The notes: a model not told the origin generated them from the letters alone. DNA of 64,000 bases from AP-15 sp963716115 (GCA_963716115.1 CAVQSZ010000033.1:124001-188000), one strand, 5' to 3'; shown: positions 42,659 through 52,642, numbered from the stretch's first letter. Program-made: numbers and translations.

Positions 42659-43720
42659 ATGGAGCAAGCCTTGCCTCTTTATCGTGCTGCATTGCTCGGG
42701 ATCGCCGCGGCGGCGGTCGTCGCCGTCGGCGCGCGGGCGGCGGAGATTTCCGGCGCCGGCGCCACCTTTCCCTATCCGGTTTACGCCAAATGGGCCGAGG
42801 CCTACGCCGCCAAGACCGGGCTGAAGATGAACTACCAATCGATCGGCTCGGGCGGCGGCATCGCCCAGATCGGCGCCAAGACCGTCGATTTCGGCGCCTC
42901 GGACATGCCCCTGAAGCCCGACGCGCTGGCGCAGAAGGGCCTGGTTCAGTTCCCGCCGGTGATCGGCGGCGAGGTGATGGTGGTCAACCTGCCCGGCATC
43001 CGGCCGGGGCAGCTGACGCTCGACGGGCCGACCATCGCCGATATCTACCTGGGCAAGATCACCAAATGGAGCGACCCGGCGATCGCCAGGCTCAACCCCG
43101 GGGTTAAGCTCCCGGATGCCGCGATCGCCGTCGTCCACCGCTCCGACGGTTCGGGCACCACCTTCATCTTCACCAACTATCTCTCCAAGGTCAGCCCGGA
43201 ATGGAAGGACAAGGTCAGCGAGGGCACCTCGGTCGAGTGGCCGGTCGGGATCGGCGGCAAGGGCAATGAGGGGGTGGCGGCGCTGACCTCACGCATGGCG
43301 GGGGCGATCGGCTATGTCGAGTACGCCTATGCGCTGCAGAACAAGCTCGTCCACACCAGGCTCGTCAACCGTGACGGCGCAGTATTGGAGCCCGGCAGCA
43401 AGGTCTTTCAGGCGGCGGCGGCCAACGCCGATTGGAAATCGGCGCCTGGCTTTTACGTGATCCTGACCGACCAGGCAGGGAAGGACAGCTGGCCGATCAC
43501 CGGCGCCACCTTTATCCTGATGCACAAAAAGCAGGACCATCCGGAACGGGCAAAGGAAGTGCTGAAATTCTTCGACTGGGCGTACAAGAGCGGCGGCGCC
43601 CTGGCCGAAGCGCTCGACTACATCCCGATGCCGCCGAACGCGGCCGCGATCTTCGAGGACAGCTGGAAGGAGATCGTCACGCCCGACGGCAAGCCGGTGT
43701 GGGACCGGCAGTCGTCCTGA
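42659..43720 (+). CDS. pstS: Phosphate ABC transporter substrate-binding protein PstS
   Basis: A 353-residue periplasmic phosphate-binding protein. A Sec signal (YRAALLGIAAAAVVAVGARA) is followed by EISGAGATFPYPVYAKWAEA, the first phosphate-binding loop; the second is IGSGGGIAQI with FGASDMPL, and the third VVHRSDGSGTTFIFTNYLS. It delivers phosphate to PstCA. ATG 42659 was chosen, but GGAGCAAGCC lies 6 nt before a TTG at 42671, which would also give a normal signal peptide. It leads the Pst operon behind a Pho box. Confidence 0.93.
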   Translation: MEQALPLYRAALLGIAAAAVVAVGARAAEISGAGATFPYPVYAKWAEAYAAKTGLKMNYQSIGSGGGIAQIGAKTVDFGASDMPLKPDALAQKGLVQFPPVIGGEVMVVNLPGIRPGQLTLDGPTIADIYLGKITKWSDPAIARLNPGVKLPDAAIAVVHRSDGSGTTFIFTNYLSKVSPEWKDKVSEGTSVEWPVGIGGKGNEGVAALTSRMAGAIGYVEYAYALQNKLVHTRLVNRDGAVLEPGSKVFQAAAANADWKSAPGFYVILTDQAGKDSWPITGATFILMHKKQDHPERAKEVLKFFDWAYKSGGALAEALDYIPMPPNAAAIFEDSWKEIVTPDGKPVWDRQSS

Positions 43721-43749
43721 TCGGCGGACCTGGGCTGCACGACAGTCAC

Positions 43750-43867
43750 GCGTGCTTCGAGACGCGCCCCTTGGGCGCTCCTCAGCATGAGGAAAAGCTC
43801 TGATGGCATTTAGGAGAGCACCTCATCCTGAGGAGGCCGCGAAGCGACCGTCTCGAAGGACGCACGT
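43750..43867. repeat. Inverted pair of palindromic repeats between pstS and pstC
   Basis: Copy A (about 43751-43792, with CTTCGAGACGCGCCCCTTGG and CTCCTCAGCATGAGG) is the reverse complement, with a few differences, of copy B (about 43822-43866, CCTCATCCTGAGGAGG and GTCTCGAAGGACGCACG). The pair can fold into one long stem or two hairpins. This is a well-known type of dispersed intergenic repeat in alphaproteobacteria. In this position it could stabilise the pstS mRNA or reduce expression of pstC. Confidence 0.7.
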
Positions 43868-43917
43868 GGGTTTTCCCGTGCAAATGCAAACCCTCGACAC
43901 GCTGTTGGGGACGGATC

Positions 43918-44892
43918 GTGGCGGCTGAGGCAGCAGTCGCGCAGCGCGCGCCGAGGCGGGGGCGGGGCCTCGGCGCGGTCGGCGATCCGGTCTTCCGCGG
44001 GCTGACCTTCGCCTTTGCGCTCGCCGTTCTGCTGATCCTCGGCGGGATCATCGTCACGCTGGTCGATGGCGCCCTGCCGGCGCTGCGGCATTTCGGCTTC
44101 GCCTTTGTCGTGACCCAGGCTTGGAACCCGGTCACCGGGAAGTTCGGGGCGCTGGCCCCGATCTACGGCACCCTCGTCACCTCGGCAATCGCGATGCTGA
44201 TCGGCATCCCGGTGGCGTTCGGGGTGGCGGTGTTCATCACCGAGCTTTGCCCGATCTGGCTGAAGCGCCCGATCGCGACGATGATCGAGCTCTTGGCGGC
44301 GATCCCCAGCATCATCTACGGGATCTGGGGCCTTTTTGTCTTTGCGCCGTTCGTCCAGCAATACATCCAGCCGGCGATCATCGGCTCGCTCGGGCAGATC
44401 CCCGGGATCGGCCAATTGTTCGCCGGCCCGCCCTTGGGCATCGGCGTGCTGACCGCCGGCTTCATCCTGGCGATCATGGTGCTGCCGTTCATCTCGTCGA
44501 TCATGCGCGAGGTGTTCGAAACCGTGCCGGCGATGCTGAAGGAAAGCGCCTACGGGCTCGGCGCCACCAAGACCGAAGTGGTTTGGCGGATCGTGCTGCC
44601 CTACACCCGTATCGGCGTCGTCGGCGGCGTCATGCTCGGCCTCGGCCGCGCGCTCGGCGAGACGATGGCGATCACCTTCGTGATCGGCAACGCGCACCGG
44701 ATCAGCGCCTCGATCCTGCAGCCGGGGACGACGATCTCGGCCTCGCTGGCGAACGAGTTCACCGAGGCGGTCGGCGAGCTCTACCTGTCGTCCTTGATCG
44801 CGTTGGGCCTGATCCTGTTCGTCATCACCTTTATCGTGCTGGCCTTCGCCAGGCTCCTGCTGCTGCGGCTGCAAAAGCAGGCGGGGGGCTGA
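43918..44892 (+). CDS. pstC: Phosphate ABC transporter permease PstC
   Basis: A 324-residue inner-membrane permease starting at GTG 43918. Six or more hydrophobic segments are visible (first LTFAFALAVLLILGGIIVTL). PstC features are the periplasmic TQAWNPVTGKFGALAPIYGT segment (near residue 67) and the cytoplasmic EAA loop ESAYGLGATKTEVVWRIVLP (near 220) that contacts PstB. It forms the channel with PstA. The pstA gene begins 4 nt after its stop. Confidence 0.94.
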   Translation: MAAEAAVAQRAPRRGRGLGAVGDPVFRGLTFAFALAVLLILGGIIVTLVDGALPALRHFGFAFVVTQAWNPVTGKFGALAPIYGTLVTSAIAMLIGIPVAFGVAVFITELCPIWLKRPIATMIELLAAIPSIIYGIWGLFVFAPFVQQYIQPAIIGSLGQIPGIGQLFAGPPLGIGVLTAGFILAIMVLPFISSIMREVFETVPAMLKESAYGLGATKTEVVWRIVLPYTRIGVVGGVMLGLGRALGETMAITFVIGNAHRISASILQPGTTISASLANEFTEAVGELYLSSLIALGLILFVITFIVLAFARLLLLRLQKQAGG

Positions 44893-44896
44893 GCCG

Positions 44897-45739
44897 ATGC
44901 AGGTCTATGCCCGCCGCCGGGCGGTCAATGCCGTGGTCATGGGCTTGTCGGTCGCCGCCACGGCCTTCGGCCTGCTGTGGCTGGCGCTGGTGCTGTGGAC
45001 GTTGCTTTCCAATGGCATCGGAGCCATCGGCCCGGGCTTGTTCACCTTGATGACGCCGCCGCCCGGCAGCGCCGGCGGGCTGGCGAACGCAATCTTCGGC
45101 AGCGTCGCGATGACCTTCATCGCAACCCTGATCGGGACGCCGACCGGCGTCCTCGCGGGCACCTTTCTCGCCGAATACAGCCGCGGCAGCCGTTTTGGCG
45201 AGGTCGTGCGCTTCATCAACGACATCCTCTTGAGCGCGCCCTCGATCATCGTCGGGCTCTTCGTCTACGAGGTCGTGGTCCTGCGCATGGGACATTTCTC
45301 GGCCTGGGCGGGGGCGGTTGCGCTGGCGATCATCGTGGTTCCGGTGGTGGTGCGGACGACCGAGGACATGCTGAGCCTGGTGCCCAACGCGCTGCGCGAG
45401 GCGGCAGCGGCGCTCGGCGCGCCGAAATGGAAGGTGGTCGTGACCATCTCCTACCGCGCGGCGGTCCAGGGCATGGTGACCGGTGTCATGCTGGCGGTCG
45501 CCCGCATCGCCGGCGAGACCGCGCCCCTGCTCTTCACCGCCCTCAACAACCAGTTCTGGAGCACCGACCTGAACGCGCCGATGGCCAATCTGCCGGTCGT
45601 GATCTTTCAGTTCGCGATGAGCCCCTACGCCGATTGGCAGGCGCTCGCCTGGGGCGGTGCGCTCTTGATCACATTGGCGGTGCTGTGCCTCAACATCGGC
45701 GCGCGAGCGCTGACCTCCCGGAGCGCCTTCAGGCGATGA
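44897..45739 (+). CDS. pstA: Phosphate ABC transporter permease PstA
   Basis: A 280-residue permease with about six membrane helices. FGLLWLALVLWTLLSNGIGA begins the first; LIGTPTGVLAGTFLAEYSRG and the EAA loop LREAAAALGAPKWKVVVTIS (near residue 170) are typical, as is GETAPLLFTALNNQFW near the C-terminus. It pairs with PstC. Its end overlaps the pstB start (ATGA), indicating coupled translation. Confidence 0.94.
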   Translation: MQVYARRRAVNAVVMGLSVAATAFGLLWLALVLWTLLSNGIGAIGPGLFTLMTPPPGSAGGLANAIFGSVAMTFIATLIGTPTGVLAGTFLAEYSRGSRFGEVVRFINDILLSAPSIIVGLFVYEVVVLRMGHFSAWAGAVALAIIVVPVVVRTTEDMLSLVPNALREAAAALGAPKWKVVVTISYRAAVQGMVTGVMLAVARIAGETAPLLFTALNNQFWSTDLNAPMANLPVVIFQFAMSPYADWQALAWGGALLITLAVLCLNIGARALTSRSAFRR

Positions 45740-46563
45740 GCCAGGTCTCGACCGTGTCGCCGGGCGCCGCGTCGCGCGCCGGAGCAGCCCCCGACGCCGC
45801 GCCGGCGCCGCGCCACAAGGTTCAGATCCGCAATGTCGAGTTCTTCTACGACAGCTTCAAGGCGTTGAAGGACATCAGCCTGTCGCTCTACGACAGGCGG
45901 GTGACCGCGTTCATCGGCCCGTCGGGCTGCGGCAAGTCGACCTTGCTGCGGGTGCTCAACCGGATCTACGAGCTTTATCCGGGGCAACGCGCGACGGGCG
46001 AGGTGCTGGTCGACGGCGAGGACATCCTCGCCCCCGGGCGCGACCTCAACCTGCTGCGCGCCAAGATCGGCATGGTGTTTCAAAAGCCGACGCCGTTTCC
46101 GATGTCGATCTACGACAATGTCGCCTTCGGCATCAGGCTGTACCAGCGGCTGCCGGCCTCGGAGCTGGACGACCGGGTCGAGCAGGCATTGCGCCGGGCG
46201 GCGCTGTGGGACGAGGTCAGGGACAAGCTGCGGCAAAGCGGCCTCGGGCTGTCGGGCGGCCAGCAGCAGCGGCTGTGCATCGCCCGGGCGGTCGCGATCG
46301 AGCCCGAGATCCTGCTCCTCGACGAGCCCGCCTCGGCGCTCGACCCGATCTCGACGCAACGCATCGAAGAGCTGATCGCCGAGCTCAAATCCGACTATTG
46401 CATCGTCATCGTCACCCACAACATGCAGCAGGCGGCGCGCAGCTCGGACTACACCGCGTTCCTCTATCTGGGGGAGCTGATCGAGTTCGACGAGACCGAG
46501 CGCATCTTCACCCATCCGAAGGAGCGGCGGACCGAGGATTACATCACCGGCCGCTTCGGCTGA
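45736..46563 (+). CDS. pstB: Phosphate ABC transporter ATPase PstB
   Basis: A 275-residue ABC ATPase. It has an alanine/proline-rich N-terminal extension of about 25 residues, then VEFFYDSFKALKDISLSLYD, Walker A GPSGCGKST (near residue 63), Q-loop MVFQKPTPFPMSIYDNVAFG (the PstB-specific segment), signature LSGGQQQRLCIARA, Walker B LLLDEPASALDPIST and the H-loop VTHNMQQA. It powers phosphate import through PstCA and, with PhoU, signals to PhoR. Twenty nt separate it from phoU. Confidence 0.96.
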   Translation: MSQVSTVSPGAASRAGAAPDAAPAPRHKVQIRNVEFFYDSFKALKDISLSLYDRRVTAFIGPSGCGKSTLLRVLNRIYELYPGQRATGEVLVDGEDILAPGRDLNLLRAKIGMVFQKPTPFPMSIYDNVAFGIRLYQRLPASELDDRVEQALRRAALWDEVRDKLRQSGLGLSGGQQQRLCIARAVAIEPEILLLDEPASALDPISTQRIEELIAELKSDYCIVIVTHNMQQAARSSDYTAFLYLGELIEFDETERIFTHPKERRTEDYITGRFG

Positions 46564-46583
46564 GGCGGCGGAGGGATCGGGCA

Positions 46584-47300
46584 ATGGCTTCCGAGCATAT
46601 CGCCAAGGGCTACGACGAGGAGCTGCGCCGGCTCAGCAGCACGATCACCGAGATGGGCGGGCTCGCCGAGAGCCAGCTCAGCGCGGCGATCGAGGCGGTG
46701 GTCGAGCGCGACAGCGAGCTTGCCGCCAGCGTCGTCGAAGGCGACGCCAAGGTCGACCAGCTGCAGCGCGACCTCGACAATCTGGCGCTGCGCCTCCTGG
46801 CGCTGCGCCAGCCGGTGGCGCGCGACCTGCGCGAGATCTTCGCGGCCACCAAGATCGCCAGCGACCTCGAGCGGATGTGCGACTACGCCGCCAACGTCGC
46901 CAAGCGCTCGATCGCATTGAACCAGGCGCCGCCGGTGCAGCCGGTCTACGCGCTGCCGCGGATGGCCCGGCTGGCTCAGGTGCTGGTCAAGGAGGTGATC
47001 GACGCCTACGTCACCCGCGACGCCGACAAGGCCTATTCGGTGTGGATGCGCGATGAGGAGCTCGACGAGATGTATTCGAGCCTGTTCCGCGAGCTCCTGA
47101 CCTACATGATGGAGGATCCGCGCAACATCAGCGCCTCCACGCATCTGCTGTTCATGGCCAAGAACATCGAGCGGATCGGCGACCACGCGACCAACATCGC
47201 CGAGGATCTGTACTATCTGGTGCACGGCACGCCGCTGACGCAAACGCGCCCCAAGGGCGACAATTCGAGCCTCGAGATCCTGGCCCCGCAACGAGGCTGA
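46584..47300 (+). CDS. phoU: Phosphate signalling regulator PhoU
   Basis: A 238-residue all-helical protein made of two PhoU repeats. The metal-binding motifs EIFAATKIASDLERMCDYAA (residues ~88-107) and LLFMAKNIERIGDHATNIAE (near 195) are the E/DxxxD signatures of each repeat. PhoU links the Pst transporter to PhoR and keeps the Pho regulon off in high phosphate. GGAGGG lies upstream of ATG 46584. The phoB gene follows after 5 nt. Confidence 0.95.
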   Translation: MASEHIAKGYDEELRRLSSTITEMGGLAESQLSAAIEAVVERDSELAASVVEGDAKVDQLQRDLDNLALRLLALRQPVARDLREIFAATKIASDLERMCDYAANVAKRSIALNQAPPVQPVYALPRMARLAQVLVKEVIDAYVTRDADKAYSVWMRDEELDEMYSSLFRELLTYMMEDPRNISASTHLLFMAKNIERIGDHATNIAEDLYYLVHGTPLTQTRPKGDNSSLEILAPQRG

Positions 47301-47305
47301 CGCCG

Positions 47306-47995
47306 GTGAAGCCCTTCGTGCTGATCGTCGAGGACGAGGCGGCGCTCGTCACGCTGTTGCGCTACAACCTCGAAAAGGACGGCTTCGAGGTCGCCGAGGC
47401 CGGCGACGGCGAGGAGGCGATGGTCAAGATCGCCGAGCGCAAGCCCGACATCGTGCTGCTCGACTGGATGCTGCCGCTGGTTTCCGGCATCGAGGTATGT
47501 CGCCGGATCCGGCGCGCGGCGGGCACCCGCTCGCTGCCGGTGCTGATGCTGACCGCGCGCGGCGAGGAGGGCGACCGGGTGCGCGGGCTCGACGCCGGCG
47601 CCGATGATTACGTGACCAAGCCGTTCAGCCTGCGCGAGCTCAGCGCCCGGCTGCGCGCGGTGATCCGCCGCGCTCAGCCCGCCGCAACGCAGCAAACTCT
47701 GGCCTACGGCGACGTGACGCTGGACGCCGTCGCGCACCGGGTGTCGCGGGCGGGCCAGCCGATCCACCTCGGACCGACCGAATTTCGCCTGCTGCATTAT
47801 CTGATGCAGCATCCGGGGCGAGTGTTCTCGCGCGAGCAGCTGCTGGATGCGGTCTGGGGCCACGGCGTCTATGTCGAAGGCCGCACCGTCGACGTCCACA
47901 TCCGCCGCCTGCGCAAGGCGCTGAACGCCGATGACGGCCCCGATCTGGTGCGCACGGTGCGGTCGGCCGGCTACTCCCTCGACCAGGCTGGATAA
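47306..47995 (+). CDS. phoB: Phosphate response regulator PhoB
   Basis: A 229-residue OmpR/PhoB response regulator. The receiver domain has VEDEAAL (acidic pair, residues 9-10), the phospho-acceptor Asp53 in LLDWMLPLVSG, Thr in MLTARGEEGD and Lys in YVTKPFS. The C-terminal winged helix has LGPTEFRLLHYLMQHPGRVF, LLDAVWGHGVYVEGRTVDVH and IRRLRKAL, the DNA-recognition region. It starts at GTG 47306. It should bind the Pho box at 42440 and so autoactivate the operon. Confidence 0.96.
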   Translation: MKPFVLIVEDEAALVTLLRYNLEKDGFEVAEAGDGEEAMVKIAERKPDIVLLDWMLPLVSGIEVCRRIRRAAGTRSLPVLMLTARGEEGDRVRGLDAGADDYVTKPFSLRELSARLRAVIRRAQPAATQQTLAYGDVTLDAVAHRVSRAGQPIHLGPTEFRLLHYLMQHPGRVFSREQLLDAVWGHGVYVEGRTVDVHIRRLRKALNADDGPDLVRTVRSAGYSLDQAG

Positions 47996-48018
47996 CCGTC
48001 GGCATCGTCGCCGGCCAC

Positions 48019-48042
48019 CTCGATCGGCCAACCTGGATCGAG
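48019..48042 (+). terminator. Hairpin downstream of phoB
   Basis: CTCGATC (48019-48025) pairs with GATCGAG (48036-48042) around a 10-nt loop, 24 nt after the phoB stop. There is no U-tract. It could end the Pst-Pho transcript or the convergent PEP-CTERM transcript, but stem stability is moderate. Confidence 0.35.
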
Positions 48043-48111
48043 ATGCGTCGCGAGCACCGCCGCCGCATTTGCGCCGGCGCCGCACGCGATCGCAGCGGCG
48101 TCGGCGTTTCT

Positions 48112-49165
48112 TCACGCTTTCGAGCGCCGACGCCGAATGACGCTCAGCCCAGCAAGACCGACGCCCAGAAGCGCCAGAGAGGCCGGCTCGGGCGCCGGGG
48201 AGGCGATGCCGCCAAGATCGGGAGCCAGAAACGCCACCGCCCGGGTGGCGCCCGCGCCGTTGATCAGATGACCGGCAACGGCCGCATAGTCTACGCCCAA
48301 GAGATCGCCGGTGTTGGACGCGACGAACAGATGGCCCTTCCCATCCACGGCGGCTTGGTCGAACTCTTCGCCGGCTATAGTGATCGCCGATACGAAAGCG
48401 CCGGTCGCCGGGTCGAATTGCTCTACCGTGTCACCACTGTCGAAGATGACGGTGTTCGAGAACCGATCGTAGAGAACGTTGTAGCCCGGGCACGGGAACG
48501 GAAACGGGACGAGCTCGCCGCCGCCCTCGCCAAAGGTGTTGGAGCCGCACTGTCCAGTGGTGCTGCCGCTCGGGGTCGCGCCATAGTACCATGTATGGTT
48601 TGCGGTGTCGAAGGCCAGGCCCGTCACCTGCGAGGTCGGCGCCCGGCGGGCCGACCATTCCGAAGCTGATGCCGGTCTGGCCGGTGATCGGCTTATTCGA
48701 CATCGAAAAGCGGGTGAAGCTCGGGCCGCATCCGCCGGTTGGGGCGTTGCACAGCGCGCGCAGGAAAAGGCCGGAGGGGGTGGTCGAGCCCAACGCCAAA
48801 TGATAGGCGCCGTTGCCAGGCGGAAGGATGCCGTCGCCGACAAACGCGCCCGTGCGGGTAATCTCATGGAGAACCGCCGGGCTGGCGCCGCCGCCGAAGC
48901 CTTGGCTCTGCCCTCCGATGAGGAGGTTCCCGTCCGGCGCAATGACGATGCCGGCGGCGCCGTTTACCGACGCAAGCGCGGTGTTGCTGTCGATCGCAAG
49001 CGTCGAGCCGCTGAGCGTGACGACAGCGACGCCGACGTTGTCCGGAGGTCCGGCAATCGTCGTATAGAACAGGCTCGTTGTTACCGGGGCCGCATAAGCG
49101 CCTGCTGCAAATAAGCCGCAGGCGAGGATCGCGATCCCGATTGGCAGAGTGCTGCGCGGCTGCAT
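48112..49165 (-). CDS. PEP-CTERM exported protein, beta-propeller-like (one frameshift)
   Basis: A ~350-residue exported protein. It has a Sec signal (STLPIGIAILACGLFAAGAY, cleavage at AYA) and a repetitive body with NGAAGIVIAPDGNLLIGGQS and DGKGHLFVASNTGDLLGVDY, suggestive of propeller blades. The C-terminus is PEPASLALLGVGLAGLSV then RRRRSKA, a PEP-CTERM exosortase signal. The frame breaks near 48643 (GPP, then APTSQVTGLAFDTANHTWYY once one G of GGG is removed). AGGAGG sits before ATG 49165. It ends convergently with phoB. Function unknown; probably surface or matrix. Confidence 0.82.
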
Positions 49166-49245
49166 GACCAACCTCCTTCCTCCCGAAATGAGCCCATCGA
49201 CAGCGACCCGCCGTCGCGCTCCGGTCCTCGTCGCGCCCCCGGCGG

Positions 49246-50835
49246 TCAATCCAGCCCGGCCTCACGCAAACCGTCGAGGATGTGGTCGACCGCGGCCCGG
49301 TCGCGGTACAGCCGCCGCAGGTTGCCCTCGACGAAGCCCAGGTTCGGGTTGAGCAGCTTCAGATCCTCGAGCGCGGCCTTGGCCTCCTCGATTTGCCCAA
49401 GCCGGGCCAAGCCGGCGACGACATAGCGCAGACCGGCCGGCCAATGCCGATTGAGCATCCAGGACCGTCGCCCGGCTTCGACGGCCTGGTCATAATGCTT
49501 CAGCTGATAGTGCGCGCCCGCCAGCGCAGGCAGCCAGATAAAGAGGCGGGGATCCTTGGGGCTGAGATGAATCCCTCTTTCGGCGAGCGCGATCGCCTCC
49601 TCCGCGCAGCCGCGATAGAGGCGCATCTGGCCGAGGAGAACGTGGGCGGCGGCATGGCTGGGGTTGAGATCGATCGCCTCTTGGAACGACAACATCGCGC
49701 GGTCGGAGCGGCGCGTCCACATGCAGACGAGGCCGAGCGCGAAATGGGCCGCGGGACAGCGGGGGTCGAGGCCGGCGGCGCGTTGGGCCAGCTCATAAGC
49801 CTCGACATAGTTGAGCTTGGCGTCATCCGCCCAGCCGAGATAGGCTGCATTGCAGAGCGTGATCGCCAGCAGCGCGGCGGCCTGCGGATAGTGAGCGTCC
49901 ATCGCCACAGCGCGCCGAAACAGAGCCTGCGCCTCGATGCTGTCCTCCTTCGTGTACCGGTAAAGCCGCCAAAGCCCGCGCTGATAGAATTCATAGGCGT
50001 CGGCGGTGTGCTGCGGCTGACTCGCGATGCGATTGCGCTCGGATTTGAGCAGCTCGGGCTCGATCGCGCCGGCGATGGCGGTGGCGATCTCATCCTGAAG
50101 CTCGAACAAATTATCGAGGCGTCGGTCGAATCGTTCTGCCCACAGATGCGCATCGGCCTCGGCATCGATCAGCTGGGCGTTGACGCGCACCCGTTCGCCC
50201 GACCGGCGGACGCTTCCTTTCAGAGCAAAGCGCACGCCGAGCTCGCGGCCGATCTGTTTCGTGTCGAGCGGCTTGTCACGATAGGTGAATGCGGTATTGC
50301 GCGAAATCACCAGCATCTCCGTAATCCGCGACAGACCGGTCGTCAGATCCTCGGTGATCCCGTCGGCAAAATATTGCTGCTCCCGGTCTTCGCCGAGATT
50401 GTCGAAGGGCAGCACGACGATCGACAAGCGCGGCCGCCCGTGCGCGCCGCCTTGGCAAGCTCGCGGAACGGCGGACTGCGCATCGACATCGGGCCGCGTC
50501 ACCGGGGCGACAAAGCAGTAGCCCCGTCCGGGCAATGTCTGGATGCAGCTGCTGTCGTCCCGGTTCTGATCCAGGATGTGGCGCAGCTTTGAAATCTGCA
50601 CGTTCAGGTTGGCGTCCTCGACCACCCTGCCCGGCCAAACGGCCTCCATGATCGCGTCTTTCGAGACCACCTCGCCCTGCCGCCCGGCCAACAGGCCGAG
50701 CAGGTGAACCCCGCGCGACCCGAGCGCGACCGGCGCGCCCGCAGCCCCCTGATCCAATCGGTAGAGGACGCCGATACGGCGATCGAGGCGAAAGGCGTCG
50801 AACAGCAGCACGTCGGCCGAGCCGAGCCCGTTCAT
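49246..50835 (-). CDS. CadC-type winged-helix regulator with TPR domain
   Basis: A 529-residue protein. Residues ~10-105 form an OmpR-type winged helix without receiver (GSRGVHLLGLLAGRQGEVVS, AVWPGRVVEDANLNVQISKL, GRGYCFVAPV). The middle region (SIVVLPFDNLGEDREQQYFA, GITEDLTTGLSRI, LGVRFALKGSVRRSGERVRV) is the TolB-like domain common in adenylate cyclase-like and CadC-like proteins. The C-terminal ~270 residues are TPRs (ARAVAMDAHYPQAAALLAI, FQEAIDLNPSHAAAHVLLGQ). No membrane helix is seen, so it appears cytoplasmic. Its target is unknown; it lies 80 nt upstream of a PEP-CTERM gene on the same strand. Confidence 0.88.
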   Translation of the reverse strand: MNGLGSADVLLFDAFRLDRRIGVLYRLDQGAAGAPVALGSRGVHLLGLLAGRQGEVVSKDAIMEAVWPGRVVEDANLNVQISKLRHILDQNRDDSSCIQTLPGRGYCFVAPVTRPDVDAQSAVPRACQGGAHGRPRLSIVVLPFDNLGEDREQQYFADGITEDLTTGLSRITEMLVISRNTAFTYRDKPLDTKQIGRELGVRFALKGSVRRSGERVRVNAQLIDAEADAHLWAERFDRRLDNLFELQDEIATAIAGAIEPELLKSERNRIASQPQHTADAYEFYQRGLWRLYRYTKEDSIEAQALFRRAVAMDAHYPQAAALLAITLCNAAYLGWADDAKLNYVEAYELAQRAAGLDPRCPAAHFALGLVCMWTRRSDRAMLSFQEAIDLNPSHAAAHVLLGQMRLYRGCAEEAIALAERGIHLSPKDPRLFIWLPALAGAHYQLKHYDQAVEAGRRSWMLNRHWPAGLRYVVAGLARLGQIEEAKAALEDLKLLNPNLGFVEGNLRRLYRDRAAVDHILDGLREAGLD

Positions 50836-51302
50836 CGCGCTCTGCTCCGGCCGCAGCCGCGGGCGTTAACCATCCCTATCGGCCAGCTTGTGGAGAGCAG
50901 GACGGTCGCGGCCCGCGTGGTGGCCGTGTCGGCCGGCGCCCGGCTTTGGAATTCGTTTGGGAAGAATTTGGGTCGACCACATAGCGCCGGCGCCGCTGTA
51001 GGCTGGATAGTTGATGGCGATAGAGCCGTCAGGGTCATGACGGCGGCGGGACCAAATCTCGAGCTGACGAGATCCCGCGGTCGCCTATGTCGGTGCTCAG
51101 CCCCGCGGCGTAAAACCCGCGGCGGACTCCCACCAGCACGGCCTCTCGTCCTCGTCAGCAGGCAGTTGACGAGGACCGAGGCCGTTGGGAAGGATGAAGA
51201 CCGTCTGTCCATGCAATGCGGTCCAGCCGGAAAGTGGCGAAGGAGCAACGGCTCGAGGCGAGGCGTCTTTCGATAAGACCGCTTCTTTTAGGGCAATCGC
51301 CG
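50836..51302. other. Intergenic stretch between ureG and the CadC-type regulator gene
   Basis: About 470 nt. Frames on both strands show no recognisable protein. It contains a perfect 10-bp inverted repeat (listed separately) and should hold the regulator's promoter and the 3' end of the urease transcript. Confidence 0.4.
51148..51176. promoter_or_regulatory. Perfect 10-bp inverted repeat downstream of ureG
   Basis: GTCCTCGTCA (51148-51157), loop gcaggcagt, TGACGAGGAC (51167-51176). It lies 127 nt downstream of ureG. No U-tract flanks it. It could be a transcript-end hairpin for the urease operon or a dimeric-regulator operator. Confidence 0.5.
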
Positions 51303-51955
<653 letters not shown>

Positions 51956-51959
<4 letters not shown>

Positions 51960-52642
51960 GAGCGGAACAGCCTGGTGTATTGGGTCTCGTGCGCCATCGA
52001 GGCGAGGTCGACGGCGAAGGCGGCGGCGCCGAAATCTTCGGGGCCGCGCGTCGCCGCGGCGACCGCCGCCGCGAGGACCTGCGGCTCGAGCGCCGCCAGG
52101 ATGCGCTGGCCGTCGGTTTGGCCGACAATGCCGAGCCGCAGCCCGGCGGATGCGAGATTGGCGGCCATCGCCTGCAGATAGCCGACGAGCGCGGCGTCAA
52201 GCGGGATCGCGGCGCACGCCGCCGCCGCCCCGACCGCCGCGGGATAGCACACGGCGTCGAGCGTCGCCGCCCAGCGGTCGAGCAGCGGCGCCGGCCAGGC
52301 GGCGCGGCAGGCGGCGAGAAACGCCGCGCCCTGCGCCCCGGTTTCGAGCGCCAGCTCGGCGGTCGCGCGATGGCCGAGGCCGCGCCGGTTGGCGTCGTCG
52401 AGCGCGGCGATGTCCGCCGCCGCCGCCGCGCGATGGGCGTCGCGCAGGATGTCGGCGTCGATCCGCCCGCCGCCCCGCGCCACGACCGCGCCGATCCAGC
52501 CTTGCAGCGATGCGCGGTCGCGCACCCGGCCGCTTTCGGCGGCGGCCTCGAGGCCGTGCGAATAGCTGAACGCACCGACCGGAAAGCCTGGCGAGAGCCA
52601 GGCGAGCAGGCGGTACAGCGGGGCCGCCTCAACCATGCTCAT
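51956..52642 (-). CDS. ureF: Urease accessory protein UreF
   Basis: A 228-residue helical protein that couples UreD and UreG in the urease activation complex. The N-terminal LLAWLSPGFPVGAFSYSHGL motif is diagnostic, followed by an alanine-rich helical bundle and the C-terminal MAHETQYTRLFRS, the conserved UreF tail. ATG 52642 or 52636 is possible; both overlap the ureE 3' end. The stop overlaps ureG. Confidence 0.93.

Noticed and set aside
50836..51302. Open frames on both strands between ureG and the CadC-type gene
   Set aside because: Their translations are compositionally biased, with no domain, signal peptide or ribosome-binding site.
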